Below, one piece after another: positions 17,789 to 25,088 of a stretch of DNA of 64,000 nucleotides. The translations under genes were made by a program, and so were the position numbers. The DNA comes from Sphingomonas panacisoli (lineage in GTDB: Bacteria > Pseudomonadota > Alphaproteobacteria > Sphingomonadales > Sphingomonadaceae), in the NCBI RefSeq assembly GCF_007859635.1, contig NZ_CP042306.1, positions 558,001 to 622,000 on the forward strand, read 5' to 3'. Positions within the stretch are counted from its first letter, which is position 1; every line of letters begins with the position of its first letter. The notes under the pieces were generated by a model. It did no database searches, had not been told where the DNA came from, and worked only from the letters and a program-made list of their open reading frames with translations.

Positions 17789-18340
17789 ATGGCCGACTTG
17801 AACAATGCCCGCGTGCTGATGATCGCGACCGATGGCTTCGAGAACGACGAACTGTTCAAACCGCGCCAGGCGCTGATCGATGCTGGCGCGACGGTCACGC
17901 TCGCGTCGATAACGACCGACCCGATCCAAGGCGAGAAGGGCGGGGAGAAGGCCGACACGATCACGCCCGATCTCGTGCTCGGCGACGTCGATACCGAGGA
18001 ATTCGACGCGCTCGTCATCCCCGGCGGGGTCGGCAATCCCGACAAGATGCGGATGCAGGACCGCGCGGTGCAGATCGTCGAGGAGTTCATGGACGACGAC
18101 AAGATCGTCGCCGCGATCTGTCACGGCCCGTGGCTGCTGGTCGAGGCCGACGTGGTCGACGAGCGCAGGGTGACGAGCTGGCCGTCGATCCGCACGGATC
18201 TGGAAAATGCCGGTGCCAATGTGGTCGATGAGGAGGTCGTGGTCGACGGCAAGCTGATCACCAGTCGCAAGCCCGACGACATTCCCGCGTTCAATCAGGC
18301 GATCATCGCCGCGCTGACGGAAGAGCTAGCCGACGCGTAG
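17789..18340 (+). CDS. PfpI/DJ-1 family (type 1 glutamine amidotransferase-like) stress protein
   Basis: A 183-residue DJ-1/PfpI fold. The nucleophile elbow is AAICHGPW with Cys111, and the conserved Glu sits in GFENDEL. The motif LVIPGGVGNPDKMR belongs to the PfpI/YhbO branch (general stress protein 18), variously reported as deglycase, chaperone or peptidase; the activity is unsettled. ATG 17789 has GAGGAG seven bases upstream, and the EcfG-like promoter fits stress induction. The last 15 nt overlap the convergent acyltransferase gene. Confidence 0.92.
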   Translation: MADLNNARVLMIATDGFENDELFKPRQALIDAGATVTLASITTDPIQGEKGGEKADTITPDLVLGDVDTEEFDALVIPGGVGNPDKMRMQDRAVQIVEEFMDDDKIVAAICHGPWLLVEADVVDERRVTSWPSIRTDLENAGANVVDEEVVVDGKLITSRKPDDIPAFNQAIIAALTEELADA

Positions 18341-19408
18341 TGCGCGCGTGCGTCGGCGCGGAAGGGTGAAGCCGTTCACCCACTTCTGCGCCGGCCGCTC
18401 GACCAAGTGATAGAGCGCGACCGAACAGGCGAGGACCATCGCGAGGTAGAGCGCCACCAGCATCGGCGGGACCGCATGCGCGTCGTCAACGAAGGCGAGC
18501 TTGAACACCACGAACAGCATGAAGTGCGACAGGTAGGTCGCATAGCTGACCTCGCCGAGATAGTGCAGCGGTGCGGCGTCGAGCGGGTTGCCGCGCAGGC
18601 CCGAGGTCAGGGCGAGGCCGAGCAACAGACTGGCAAACGCGAAAGGAATGGCGAGCGTTTCAGGCACGCCGATCGCCCAGCCGGCGAACGCGGCTGCGCT
18701 GACACCGAACGCCAGCAGAGCGGGCAGGCGCGGTGCGGACTTCCACCGCAGCCATAAAGCGCAGATCGCGCTGCCCGCGGCGAATTCGGTCAGACAGCGG
18801 ACCAGCCCGAACCGCGCAATGTCGTGCCCGAGCGTCGGCTGGCTGCTCATCGCCGCCGCCAAGATGACAAGGAACGCCGCCGCCGCACTCGCGACAAGCC
18901 AGCTCGGCAAGGTCCGCCAATCGACCGCGCGGACGAGCAGCGGGAAGGCGAGATACGCCGCCAGTTCGCAACTGATCGACCACGCCGGGTCGTTCCACGC
19001 CAACCTGTCGGTGAAGCCCCAATTCTGCAGCAGGACGACGTGCAGCGGCAGTTCGCCGAACGGGAACTCGGCCGGATCGTGACGTCCCATCGCCGCCAGT
19101 AGCACCGCCAGCGCGACCGCGCCGCCGAGTACGACCAGGTGAAGCGGCCAGATCCGCGCGACGCGTTTCTGCAGGAACCGCGACGCCTCGCGCCAGCCGC
19201 CCTCGCGCAGGCGTGAGCCCCAGCTCAGCCAGATAACGAATCCCGACAGCAGGAAGAAGAAATCGACAGCCAGATAACCCTTGGCGAAAAACTGCACCCA
19301 CGCCGGGGGCAGGCCCGCGATCGACAGGCGGATGTGATAGAGCACGACCATCCACGCCGCGATACCGCGGACGCTGGTCAGCGCGCGGAGCTCGCGGTTG
19401 TCCGTCAT
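18326..19408 (-). CDS. Acyltransferase 3 family membrane protein (glycan O-acyltransferase)
   Basis: A 360-residue integral membrane protein with about ten helices. LRALTSVRGIAAWMVVLYH holds the Arg and His of the acyltransferase-3 family, and FFLLSGFVIWLSWG is the second conserved helix. These enzymes O-acetylate or acylate surface polysaccharides such as OafA/ExoZ substrates. ATGA overlap with the ligase stop shows translational coupling to the O-glycosylation ligase, so the acceptor is probably the glycan of the exosortase-linked pathway. Confidence 0.9.
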   Translation of the reverse strand: MTDNRELRALTSVRGIAAWMVVLYHIRLSIAGLPPAWVQFFAKGYLAVDFFFLLSGFVIWLSWGSRLREGGWREASRFLQKRVARIWPLHLVVLGGAVALAVLLAAMGRHDPAEFPFGELPLHVVLLQNWGFTDRLAWNDPAWSISCELAAYLAFPLLVRAVDWRTLPSWLVASAAAAFLVILAAAMSSQPTLGHDIARFGLVRCLTEFAAGSAICALWLRWKSAPRLPALLAFGVSAAAFAGWAIGVPETLAIPFAFASLLLGLALTSGLRGNPLDAAPLHYLGEVSYATYLSHFMLFVVFKLAFVDDAHAVPPMLVALYLAMVLACSVALYHLVERPAQKWVNGFTLPRRRTRALRVG

Positions 19409-20775
19409 GCCAGCGCGGGCTGCGGATCGGTGGGCTTGGGCCGCTTGATCATCGGCGCGAACGAGATCTCCGCCCGCTTGCGTTTCAGGTACGTATCGAG
19501 CCCGATCTGCGCGCCGATCAGCATGAACATGAACGGCTGGAACGCGATCGCGATGAAACACGCGCCGAGCATATAGAGCAATTGTCCGGCCTGGAGCGCA
19601 CTGGCGAGCGGGGCAATCCACGCGTCGTCGCCCTCGGCCTTCTTGTAGCGCTGGCGGATCACTTCCATGCGGAACAGCCCGCCCAGGCAGATCAACCCCC
19701 ATAGGATGATCCCCGGCCAGCCCTGTTCGCCGAGCATCTCGAAATAGGCCGAATGATAGGCGCGGGCATGGTCGGTGGTTAGCGTGCTGTCGAGCTTGGC
19801 ATTGTCCTTGGTCCCGTCCGCCTTCACGATGTCGTAGCGGATCTGGTTCTGGCGATACATTTCGAACCCGCCACCCAGCGGATGCTGCTGGACGTACTCC
19901 CAGGTCCATTTCCACACCGCGACGCGGGTCGCGGCGGATTCGTCCTGCTGGTAGGTCTTGATCGTCGACATGCGGTCGGTGAACGACGTCGGGAGGAAGG
20001 GTATCGCCGCGAGCCCGAGCGCGCCGATCATGCCGAGGTACAGTACCTTGCGCTTCGAATCGCGCAGCTTGAGCAAGGCGAGCAGGCCGATGCACAGCAG
20101 GCCGGTGCGGGTCGACGTGCCGATCGGAATGAGCAGGCAGGCGAAGACGAGCGCCGCGACGAACAGTTTAACCTTCCAGTCGCGCTTGAAGATCGTGCCG
20201 TATTTGCCCAGCCACAGGATCGTCGGGATGATCGCGATCGCGACGGTCGAAATGGTCGAGCCTTCGTAGAGGCCCGAATTGTTGGTCACCATCAGGTCGA
20301 GCGAGCCGTAGCCACCACCGCCTGCCGCGGTCTTGATCCCGCCGACGATGATGATCGACGCCGCCGACAGGCACATGAAGGTCAGCAGGGATTCGATCCT
20401 GAGCCGCGTGCGCAGCGTCAGCGGCAGGAAAGCAGCGAAGGCCAGCGCCTTCCACACCCAATCCCACTTATCGAGCGCGTCGGCGGGGAAATCCGCCTTC
20501 ATCGTCGTGACCGCGCACCAGGCGAGCAGCAGCAGGATCAGCAACTGGCGCGGCGCGACGCGGCTGTCCTCCTTGCGGTCGACCAGCATCCACGATCCGA
20601 CCGCCAGCGCCACCGCGATCAGTGAGATCGGCACCGAATTGAGCAAGGTGTAGGTCAGCCGCTGCGGCGAGACGATGTCGATATAGACATACACCAGAAT
20701 GAACATGAACGGCCGGCGCAGCGCGAGCCCCATCAGCGCGGCAAGGAAACCGACGAAGGCGAGATCGTGGATCAT
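19405..20775 (-). CDS. Putative O-glycosylation ligase, exosortase A system-associated (Wzy/DUF5935)
   Basis: A 456-residue polytopic inner-membrane protein with roughly ten helices. The start MIHDLAFVGFLAALMGLALR and the family-typical ALRRPFMFILVYVYIDIV belong to the DUF5935 N-terminus of exosortase-A-associated ligases. A long periplasmic loop (TWEYVQQHPLGGGFEMYR ... YHSAYFEMLGEQGWPGI) is the O-antigen-ligase signature. It should join polysaccharide to an acceptor or polymerise repeat units in the periplasm. It is flanked by a coupled 42-aa gene upstream and acyltransferase downstream. Confidence 0.88.
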   Translation of the reverse strand: MIHDLAFVGFLAALMGLALRRPFMFILVYVYIDIVSPQRLTYTLLNSVPISLIAVALAVGSWMLVDRKEDSRVAPRQLLILLLLAWCAVTTMKADFPADALDKWDWVWKALAFAAFLPLTLRTRLRIESLLTFMCLSAASIIIVGGIKTAAGGGGYGSLDLMVTNNSGLYEGSTISTVAIAIIPTILWLGKYGTIFKRDWKVKLFVAALVFACLLIPIGTSTRTGLLCIGLLALLKLRDSKRKVLYLGMIGALGLAAIPFLPTSFTDRMSTIKTYQQDESAATRVAVWKWTWEYVQQHPLGGGFEMYRQNQIRYDIVKADGTKDNAKLDSTLTTDHARAYHSAYFEMLGEQGWPGIILWGLICLGGLFRMEVIRQRYKKAEGDDAWIAPLASALQAGQLLYMLGACFIAIAFQPFMFMLIGAQIGLDTYLKRKRAEISFAPMIKRPKPTDPQPALA

Positions 20776-20900
20776 TGGCGCTTTAGCGGCTTCTTCGGCG
20801 GCTCGGGCCGCTCGTCGTCGAGCTCGCGGCGCGTCAGCAGCACCCATGCCGCGAGCAGCATCAGTCCATGGCTTACGGCCAGCGCGAAATTGTCGATCAT
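20772..20900 (-). CDS. 42-residue membrane peptide coupled to the O-glycosylation ligase
   Basis: A short gene whose product starts MIDNFALAVSHGLMLLAAW and ends in PEPPKKPLKRQ. One hydrophobic helix (residues ~4-23) is followed by a basic, Pro-rich cytoplasmic tail. GAGGACGGCGAGG lies directly before the ATG, and its TGA overlaps the ligase start as ATGA. These traits argue for a real gene despite its size. It may be an accessory subunit of the ligase; no homologue is recalled with certainty. Confidence 0.65.
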   Translation of the reverse strand: MIDNFALAVSHGLMLLAAWVLLTRRELDDERPEPPKKPLKRQ

Positions 20901-20916
20901 CCTCGCCGTCCTCAAA

Positions 20917-20983
20917 CCGTTCGTGCTGAGCCTGTCGAAGCACGGGTGTCGCGCACGTCCTTCGACAAACTCAGGACGAACGG
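20917..20983. repeat. Intergenic palindromic repeat, family D copy 1
   Basis: Left arm CCGTTCGTGCTGAGCCTGTC followed by GAAGCACG, and right arm GACAAACTCAGGACGAACGG preceded by CGTCCTTC. The pair is inverted and lies in the divergent gap between the 42-aa gene and the glycosyltransferase. Related element at 48865-48957. Confidence 0.8.
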
Positions 20984-21053
20984 ACGTGGGAATGACCTAC
21001 TGACCCCGGGTTGACGCTGCGTTAAACACTGGCGTGGCAGAGAGTCGGTCGCG

Positions 21054-22298
21054 ATGCGCATCCTCCACGTCCTCGATCACGGCCTGCCGTTGCAGAGCGG
21101 CTACACGTTTCGCACCCGCGCCATTCTGACCGCGCAGATCGCGCGCGGGTGGCAAGTCGCGGCGGTGACGGGGGCGCGACAGGGCGCGAGCGACGTGGCC
21201 GAAGAAACGATCGACGGCATCGATTTCCATCGCACCGTGCCGCCCGCCAAGTCGCTGCCGGTGATCGGGGAGGTGCGCGAGATCGGGGCGCTGGCGAGGC
21301 GGGTGGCGGAGGTCGCGCGCGATTTCCGGCCCGATGTCATCCACGCGCATTCGCCGGTGCTCGACGCCATGGCGGCACTGCGCGTCGGCAAGGCGATCGG
21401 CGTGCCGGTGCTCTACGAAATCCGCGCCTTCTGGGAGGATGCGGCGGTCGGCAACGGCACCGGCACCGAAGGCTCGCTCAAATACAACGCCATCAAATGG
21501 CTGGAAACGCGCGCGGTGCGCCGGGCCGATGCGGTCGCGGTGATCTGCGAAGGGTTGAAGGGCGATCTCGTGTCGCGCGGGATCGATGCCGACAAGATCA
21601 TGGTGTCGCCCAATGGCGTCGATCTCACGCTGTTCGGCGAGCCGCAGCCGCACGACGCTGCGCTCGCCGCCGAGCTCGGGCTGGCCGACGGCGATGATGT
21701 CGTCGGGTTCATCGGCAGCTTCTACGATTACGAGGGCCTGGACGGTCTGATCGCAGCGATGCCGCCGCTGGTCGCCAATCGTCCGAACGCCAAACTGCTG
21801 CTGGTCGGCGGCGGCCCGATGGAAGGCGCGTTGCGCGCGCAAGCCGCCGCATCGCCGGTTGCCGGCGCGATCCGCTTCGTCGGGCGCGTGCCGCATACCG
21901 AGGTCGAGCGCTACTACAGCCTGGTCGATGTGCTCGCCTACCCGCGCAAGAAGATGCGGCTGACCGATCTCGTCACGCCGCTGAAACCGCTGGAGGCGAT
22001 GGCGCAGCGGCGGCTGGTCGCGGCGTCCGACGTCGGCGGGCATCGCGAACTGATCCGCGACGGCGACACCGGCACGCTCTTCGCGCCCGACAGCCCCTCC
22101 GCAATCGCCGACGCGCTTGCCGTCTTGTTCGCCGATCGCAGCGGCTGGGATGCACGCCGGACCCGCGGCCGCGCGTTCGTCGAGGAACATCGTAACTGGT
22201 CGTCAAACATTTCGCGTTACGTCCCCGTTTACCAAAGGCTTGTTGCCGCACGGGAATCGGACCAGAAATGTTTGCCACAGTCGGTAGCCAGCGTATGA
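21054..22298 (+). CDS. Exosortase A-associated glycosyltransferase (GT4, Daro_2409-like)
   Basis: A 414-residue GT-B glycosyltransferase. The N-terminal MRILHVLDHGLPLQSGYTFR is characteristic of the exosortase A/PEP-CTERM-associated GT4 group. HAHSPVLDAMAALR is in the acceptor domain. The sugar-nucleotide domain contains VGGGPMEGALR and the E-x7-E region TPLKPLEAMAQRRLVAASDVG. It probably adds a sugar to a lipid-linked exopolysaccharide on the cytoplasmic face. It is divergent from the ligase operon and coupled (ATGA) to the next gene. Confidence 0.9.
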   Translation: MRILHVLDHGLPLQSGYTFRTRAILTAQIARGWQVAAVTGARQGASDVAEETIDGIDFHRTVPPAKSLPVIGEVREIGALARRVAEVARDFRPDVIHAHSPVLDAMAALRVGKAIGVPVLYEIRAFWEDAAVGNGTGTEGSLKYNAIKWLETRAVRRADAVAVICEGLKGDLVSRGIDADKIMVSPNGVDLTLFGEPQPHDAALAAELGLADGDDVVGFIGSFYDYEGLDGLIAAMPPLVANRPNAKLLLVGGGPMEGALRAQAAASPVAGAIRFVGRVPHTEVERYYSLVDVLAYPRKKMRLTDLVTPLKPLEAMAQRRLVAASDVGGHRELIRDGDTGTLFAPDSPSAIADALAVLFADRSGWDARRTRGRAFVEEHRNWSSNISRYVPVYQRLVAARESDQKCLPQSVASV

Positions 22299-23132
22299 AT
22301 CCCTTCGGCTCCCTCTTCGACAATCGCGCGCGGATCGCGTTGCCGATCGCGTCGGTCGCGAGCCTCGCGGTCGCCGCGCTCGTCGCGATCGCTTTCCTCG
22401 TCATGCCGATCGCGGTGATCGAGGACATGGCGGTCGATAGCGGCATCGCGTCGATTCTGACTGCCGCCGCGCCGCCGTTGGGCTTCACGGCCCGGCTGGC
22501 CGTCGCGTTCTTCGCGGCACTCGCCGCCGGTAGCGTGACGTGGTTCGGCATGTTCCTGGTGGTCGGCGCGCGCACGATGCTGATTCGCCGTGGCGGTGCC
22601 GAGGACGGCGTCCCCGTGCTGCGCCGTGCCGATGCCCATCCCGACGCCCCGCCGCGCCGCCCGGTCTTCGCCAACAGCGACCTCGGCACGCCGTTCCTCG
22701 ACGTAAAGGCCGACCCGATCGTGGAAGCGCCGGTCGAACCCGAAGTCGTCGCCGCGCGCCACGTGCCGGCAGATCTCGACACGCCGATCGCGGAATATCG
22801 GACGCCGGACGACGTGCCGTTGCCCGATCTGGATCCGGAGCCGGCCTTTGCGCCGATCCACGTGCCCGAAGCCGATGCCGTCGTTCCGCCGGTACTCACG
22901 CCGGTGTCCGCCCCCCCGTTTCGCCCCGCACGAGCGGATCGAGACGTTCGGTCTGGCGCCGCTGGCCGACGACGAGCCCTCGACCCCGCTGCCGCAAGCG
23001 ACGATCCACGATCTGCTTGCGCGCCTCGAACGCGGCGTCGCCAAGCGCCAGCCCGAACCCGAAACACCGCGCGAGCAGACGCTCGAGGAAACGCTCGACG
23101 CGCTCCGCGCGCTCGCTCGCCGAGTCGGCTAA
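22295..23132 (+). pseudogene. Two-helix membrane protein with Pro-rich tail, frameshift in a C7 tract
   Basis: The start overlaps the glycosyltransferase stop (ATGA). The N-terminal ~100 residues contain two transmembrane helices (IALPIASVASLAVAALVAIA and LAVAFFAALAAGSVTWFGMF), then a long Pro/Asp/Glu-rich soluble part. The frame shifts at seven C residues, 22911-22917: removing one C joins LTPVSAP to RFAPHERIETFGLAPLADDE and an amphipathic end (LLARLERGVAKRQ ... LEETLDALRALARRVG). The total length is 3n+1, consistent with one inserted base. The tail suggests a coiled interaction segment. Function unknown; linked to the glycan locus. Confidence 0.7.
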
Positions 23133-23419
23133 GCCTCCACCGCCAGCAATTCGATGACCGCAGTATTGGTGCCGCGCTCGATCACCTCGGCGCTCGCGAC
23201 GAAATGACTGGACCAGGCGAGGTCAGCCTCCGGTAGCGCGGCCAGCCAATCGTCGAGCCGGGCGTCGTCCCCGCTATCGATTGCCACCTTGAAGCGATAA
23301 CCGGCGAACAAGACCGACGCCCAGCGCCGCGTATCAATCAACGTTGCCGAGAGTGGCGTTGAACAGTTCGACGCACTTGTCCGCAAAACGCGCAGGCAAT
23401 CGCGCTCTATTCTGGTCAT
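23129..23419 (-). CDS. Hypothetical 96-residue protein paired with Cro-like gene
   Basis: Begins MTRIERDCLRVLRTSASNC and ends SAEVIERGTNTAVIELLAVEA. No membrane segment or signal is seen. The composition (TRRWASVLFAGYRFKVAIDSG) looks like a small alpha/beta soluble protein. Its ATG overlaps the TGA of the upstream Cro-like gene (4 nt), so the pair is translated together, and its end overlaps the convergent membrane-protein gene by 4 nt. Family not recognised. Confidence 0.6.
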   Translation of the reverse strand: MTRIERDCLRVLRTSASNCSTPLSATLIDTRRWASVLFAGYRFKVAIDSGDDARLDDWLAALPEADLAWSSHFVASAEVIERGTNTAVIELLAVEA

Positions 23420-23598
23420 TGCGGCCGCTCCTGCGCGGCAATGAAGCGGATCACGCGCGCGGCGGTGTGCGAGCGCGGCTCGCGCCCCATGCGCAGGTCG
23501 AGCACGAAGCGCGGGTCGTTGACCGCAAGCCGCCCGAACTTGGTCGCGGGCATCCCCGTCCGCCGCAAGAATTTCTCTACTTCCTGTCCCACATGCAT
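23416..23598 (-). CDS. Small Cro-like helix-turn-helix protein
   Basis: A 60-residue product starting MHVGQEVEKFLRRTGMPATK. The segment GMPATKFGRLAVNDPRFVLD, then LRMGREP, resembles the short single-domain HTH proteins typified by FGR.A..DP.FV..L..GR.P. An extra 12 codons from ATG 23634 are possible. It sits divergently from an S24-type repressor with a 14-bp palindrome between them, an arrangement like phage cro/cI. Assignment of the HTH is by motif resemblance, not structure. Confidence 0.6.
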   Translation of the reverse strand: MHVGQEVEKFLRRTGMPATKFGRLAVNDPRFVLDLRMGREPRSHTAARVIRFIAAQERPQ

Positions 23599-23654
23599 GA
23601 ACCCGCATCCTCCGACTCGCTGTATAATGTTCATGATCTGTTCTCAAATCCAAC

Positions 23655-23682
23655 TTGTCTAGGAAATTTCCTACGCTATAGG
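23655..23682 (+). promoter_or_regulatory. Promoter and 14-bp palindromic operator of the S24 regulator
   Basis: TTGTCT (23655-23660), 16 nt, TATAGG (23677-23682) form a plausible -35/-10 pair. The perfect palindrome TAGGAAATTTCCTA (23660-23673) lies between them, where a bound repressor would block polymerase. The start ATG at 23689 is only about 6 nt beyond the -10, so the transcript may be leaderless. The same palindrome can control the divergent Cro-like gene. Confidence 0.6.
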
Positions 23683-23688
23683 TTCGAT

Positions 23689-24309
23689 ATGGATGTACGG
23701 ACGACGATCGCGGCGATGGCGGAGAGCAGGGGCGCGAGCCTGGCGGCCCTGTCGCGGATGATCGGTCGCAATCCGGCCTATCTGCAGCAGTTCGTCCAGC
23801 GCGGTTCACCCAAGCGGCTCGACGAGGCGGCGCGAGCGCGGCTCGCGGCATTCTTCGGGATCGACGAAAGCGAGCTCGGCGCGCCCCCTCGCGAGGCGGG
23901 GATGGTCGCGGTGCGACGGATCGATGCGCACGCGGCGGCCGGGCCGGGCGGGCTGGTCGAGGACGATCGCGTGGTCGGCGAGGAGCGGGTCGACCCGCGT
24001 GTCGCCGCGCGGCTCGGCGTCGCGGCGGGGGCGCTGACGATGATCACCGCGCGCGGGCAATCGATGGAGCCGCTGATCCACGACGGCGATGCCTTGTTCG
24101 TCGATAGCGGCGACCGGCGATTGTCGTCGCGGCCCGGGCTGTTCGTGCTGCGGCTAGACGGCGTGCTGCTGGTGAAGCGCGTCGCGCGGATCGGGTTCGA
24201 GCTGCGTATCACCAGCGACAATCCCGCGACGCCGCCGATCGCCCCGGTGCGCGCCGACCGGGCGGAGATTATCGGGCGCGTGGTTAGGCTGGCGCGGTCG
24301 CTGAAGTGA
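23689..24309 (+). CDS. CI/LexA-like HTH regulator with S24 peptidase domain
   Basis: A 206-residue protein. The N-terminal DNA-binding part (residues ~5-60) has SLAALSRMIGRNPAYLQQFV as an HTH. A linker with Ala-Gly in DAHAAAGPGG may be the self-cleavage site. The C-terminal S24 domain carries the catalytic Ser in ARGQSMEPLIHDGD and Lys in LLVKRVARIGF. It probably represses its own gene and its divergent neighbour and is inactivated by cleavage or an inducing signal. No other phage genes are close, so it may be a domesticated switch. Confidence 0.88.
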   Translation: MDVRTTIAAMAESRGASLAALSRMIGRNPAYLQQFVQRGSPKRLDEAARARLAAFFGIDESELGAPPREAGMVAVRRIDAHAAAGPGGLVEDDRVVGEERVDPRVAARLGVAAGALTMITARGQSMEPLIHDGDALFVDSGDRRLSSRPGLFVLRLDGVLLVKRVARIGFELRITSDNPATPPIAPVRADRAEIIGRVVRLARSLK

Positions 24310-24311
24310 CT

Positions 24312-24438
24312 TCTCCCCTCCCTGAAAGGGAGGGGCCGGGGGTGGGTCGAGGCGTAGGGATACGCGAGCAAAGGCTGGCGCCTCTACGTATCGCGATACT
24401 TCCACCCACCCCTAATCCCTCCCTTCCAGGGAGGGGAA
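24312..24438. repeat. Intergenic palindromic repeat, family A copy 2
   Basis: CTCCCCTCCCTGAAAGGGAG, then GGGCCGGGGGTGGGT, at the left, and ACCCACCCCTAATCCCTCCC, then TTCCAGGGAGGGG, at the right. The right half shares GCGATACTTCCACCCACC with the copy at 30285-30409. It lies between the S24 gene and a convergent small membrane gene, where it may end transcription from both sides. Confidence 0.85.
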
Positions 24439-24439
24439 T

Positions 24440-24619
24440 TTAGTTTTTCCGATCGACCAGCCAGATCACCACTGCGATACCGACCCCGACCAGTCCGCCG
24501 GCCAGCAACCACAGCAACGCGTTCCCCCGCGTCATCCCCAGCACGGCGCCGACGGTCAGCCCGATCGCGATCGGAAATCCGCCGGCAGCGGGGGTCTTTG
24601 AATGCGACGGGCGGTTCAT
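24440..24619 (-). CDS. 59-residue small membrane protein
   Basis: MNRPSHSKTPAAGGFPIAIG begins the product; two hydrophobic segments follow (LTVGAVLGMTRG and LLWLLAGGLVGVGIAVVIWL) with a short VDRKN tail. This is the pattern of small two-helix hairpin proteins in the inner membrane. Family unknown. It ends next to the palindromic repeat. Confidence 0.6.
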   Translation of the reverse strand: MNRPSHSKTPAAGGFPIAIGLTVGAVLGMTRGNALLWLLAGGLVGVGIAVVIWLVDRKN

Positions 24620-24801
24620 GCCGTCGCGCCTGCCATGTTCCGTTCCGGGACGCCAGTGTCCCGCGACGGGATCGGTGGAACAGCCTGCGAAAACGCGTTT
24701 ACCATTGCGACCCGCAGGTCGCCGTCGATCCTCGCTCACTGGCACGCGCCTTGTAACGCGTGCGTGCCGCGCCACCCCCAGGCGCCCGTCCGGAGTATCG
24801 C

Positions 24802-25008
24802 ATGCACCTCTACCTCGCCGATCGTTCGTCCGTCACCGCCGCGCAGGAGCTTATCGCGGCGTTCGGGGACGATGCGGGGTTCGAAGCGGCGGCGCGGGCG
24901 GACAAGAGCCGCGACCTCGGCAACCACGTCAACTTCTGCCGCTGGCGCCAGATCGAACGGCTGATCGTGGTGATGTCGGTCGGCCGCGCGGTGGGAACGG
25001 TGCACTGA
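24802..25008 (+). CDS. Conserved small protein (68 aa), unknown function
   Basis: The product begins MHLYLADRSSVTAAQELIAA and contains DKSRDLGNHVNFCRWRQIER, then LIVVMSVGRAVGTVH. The lack of membrane segments, the balanced composition and the good sphingomonad-like codon use suggest a real cytosolic protein. The start is placed at ATG 24802 because the in-frame upstream part is Pro/Arg-rich and overlaps no sensible domain. I know no function for it. Confidence 0.6.
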   Translation: MHLYLADRSSVTAAQELIAAFGDDAGFEAAARADKSRDLGNHVNFCRWRQIERLIVVMSVGRAVGTVH

Positions 25009-25088
25009 TCGCGATCAGGCACTTTCCCTGGGAGATTGTTTCGCTCCCGTGAGTTTAGCCCGTACCGCAACGTGCGACGCGAGGCTGA

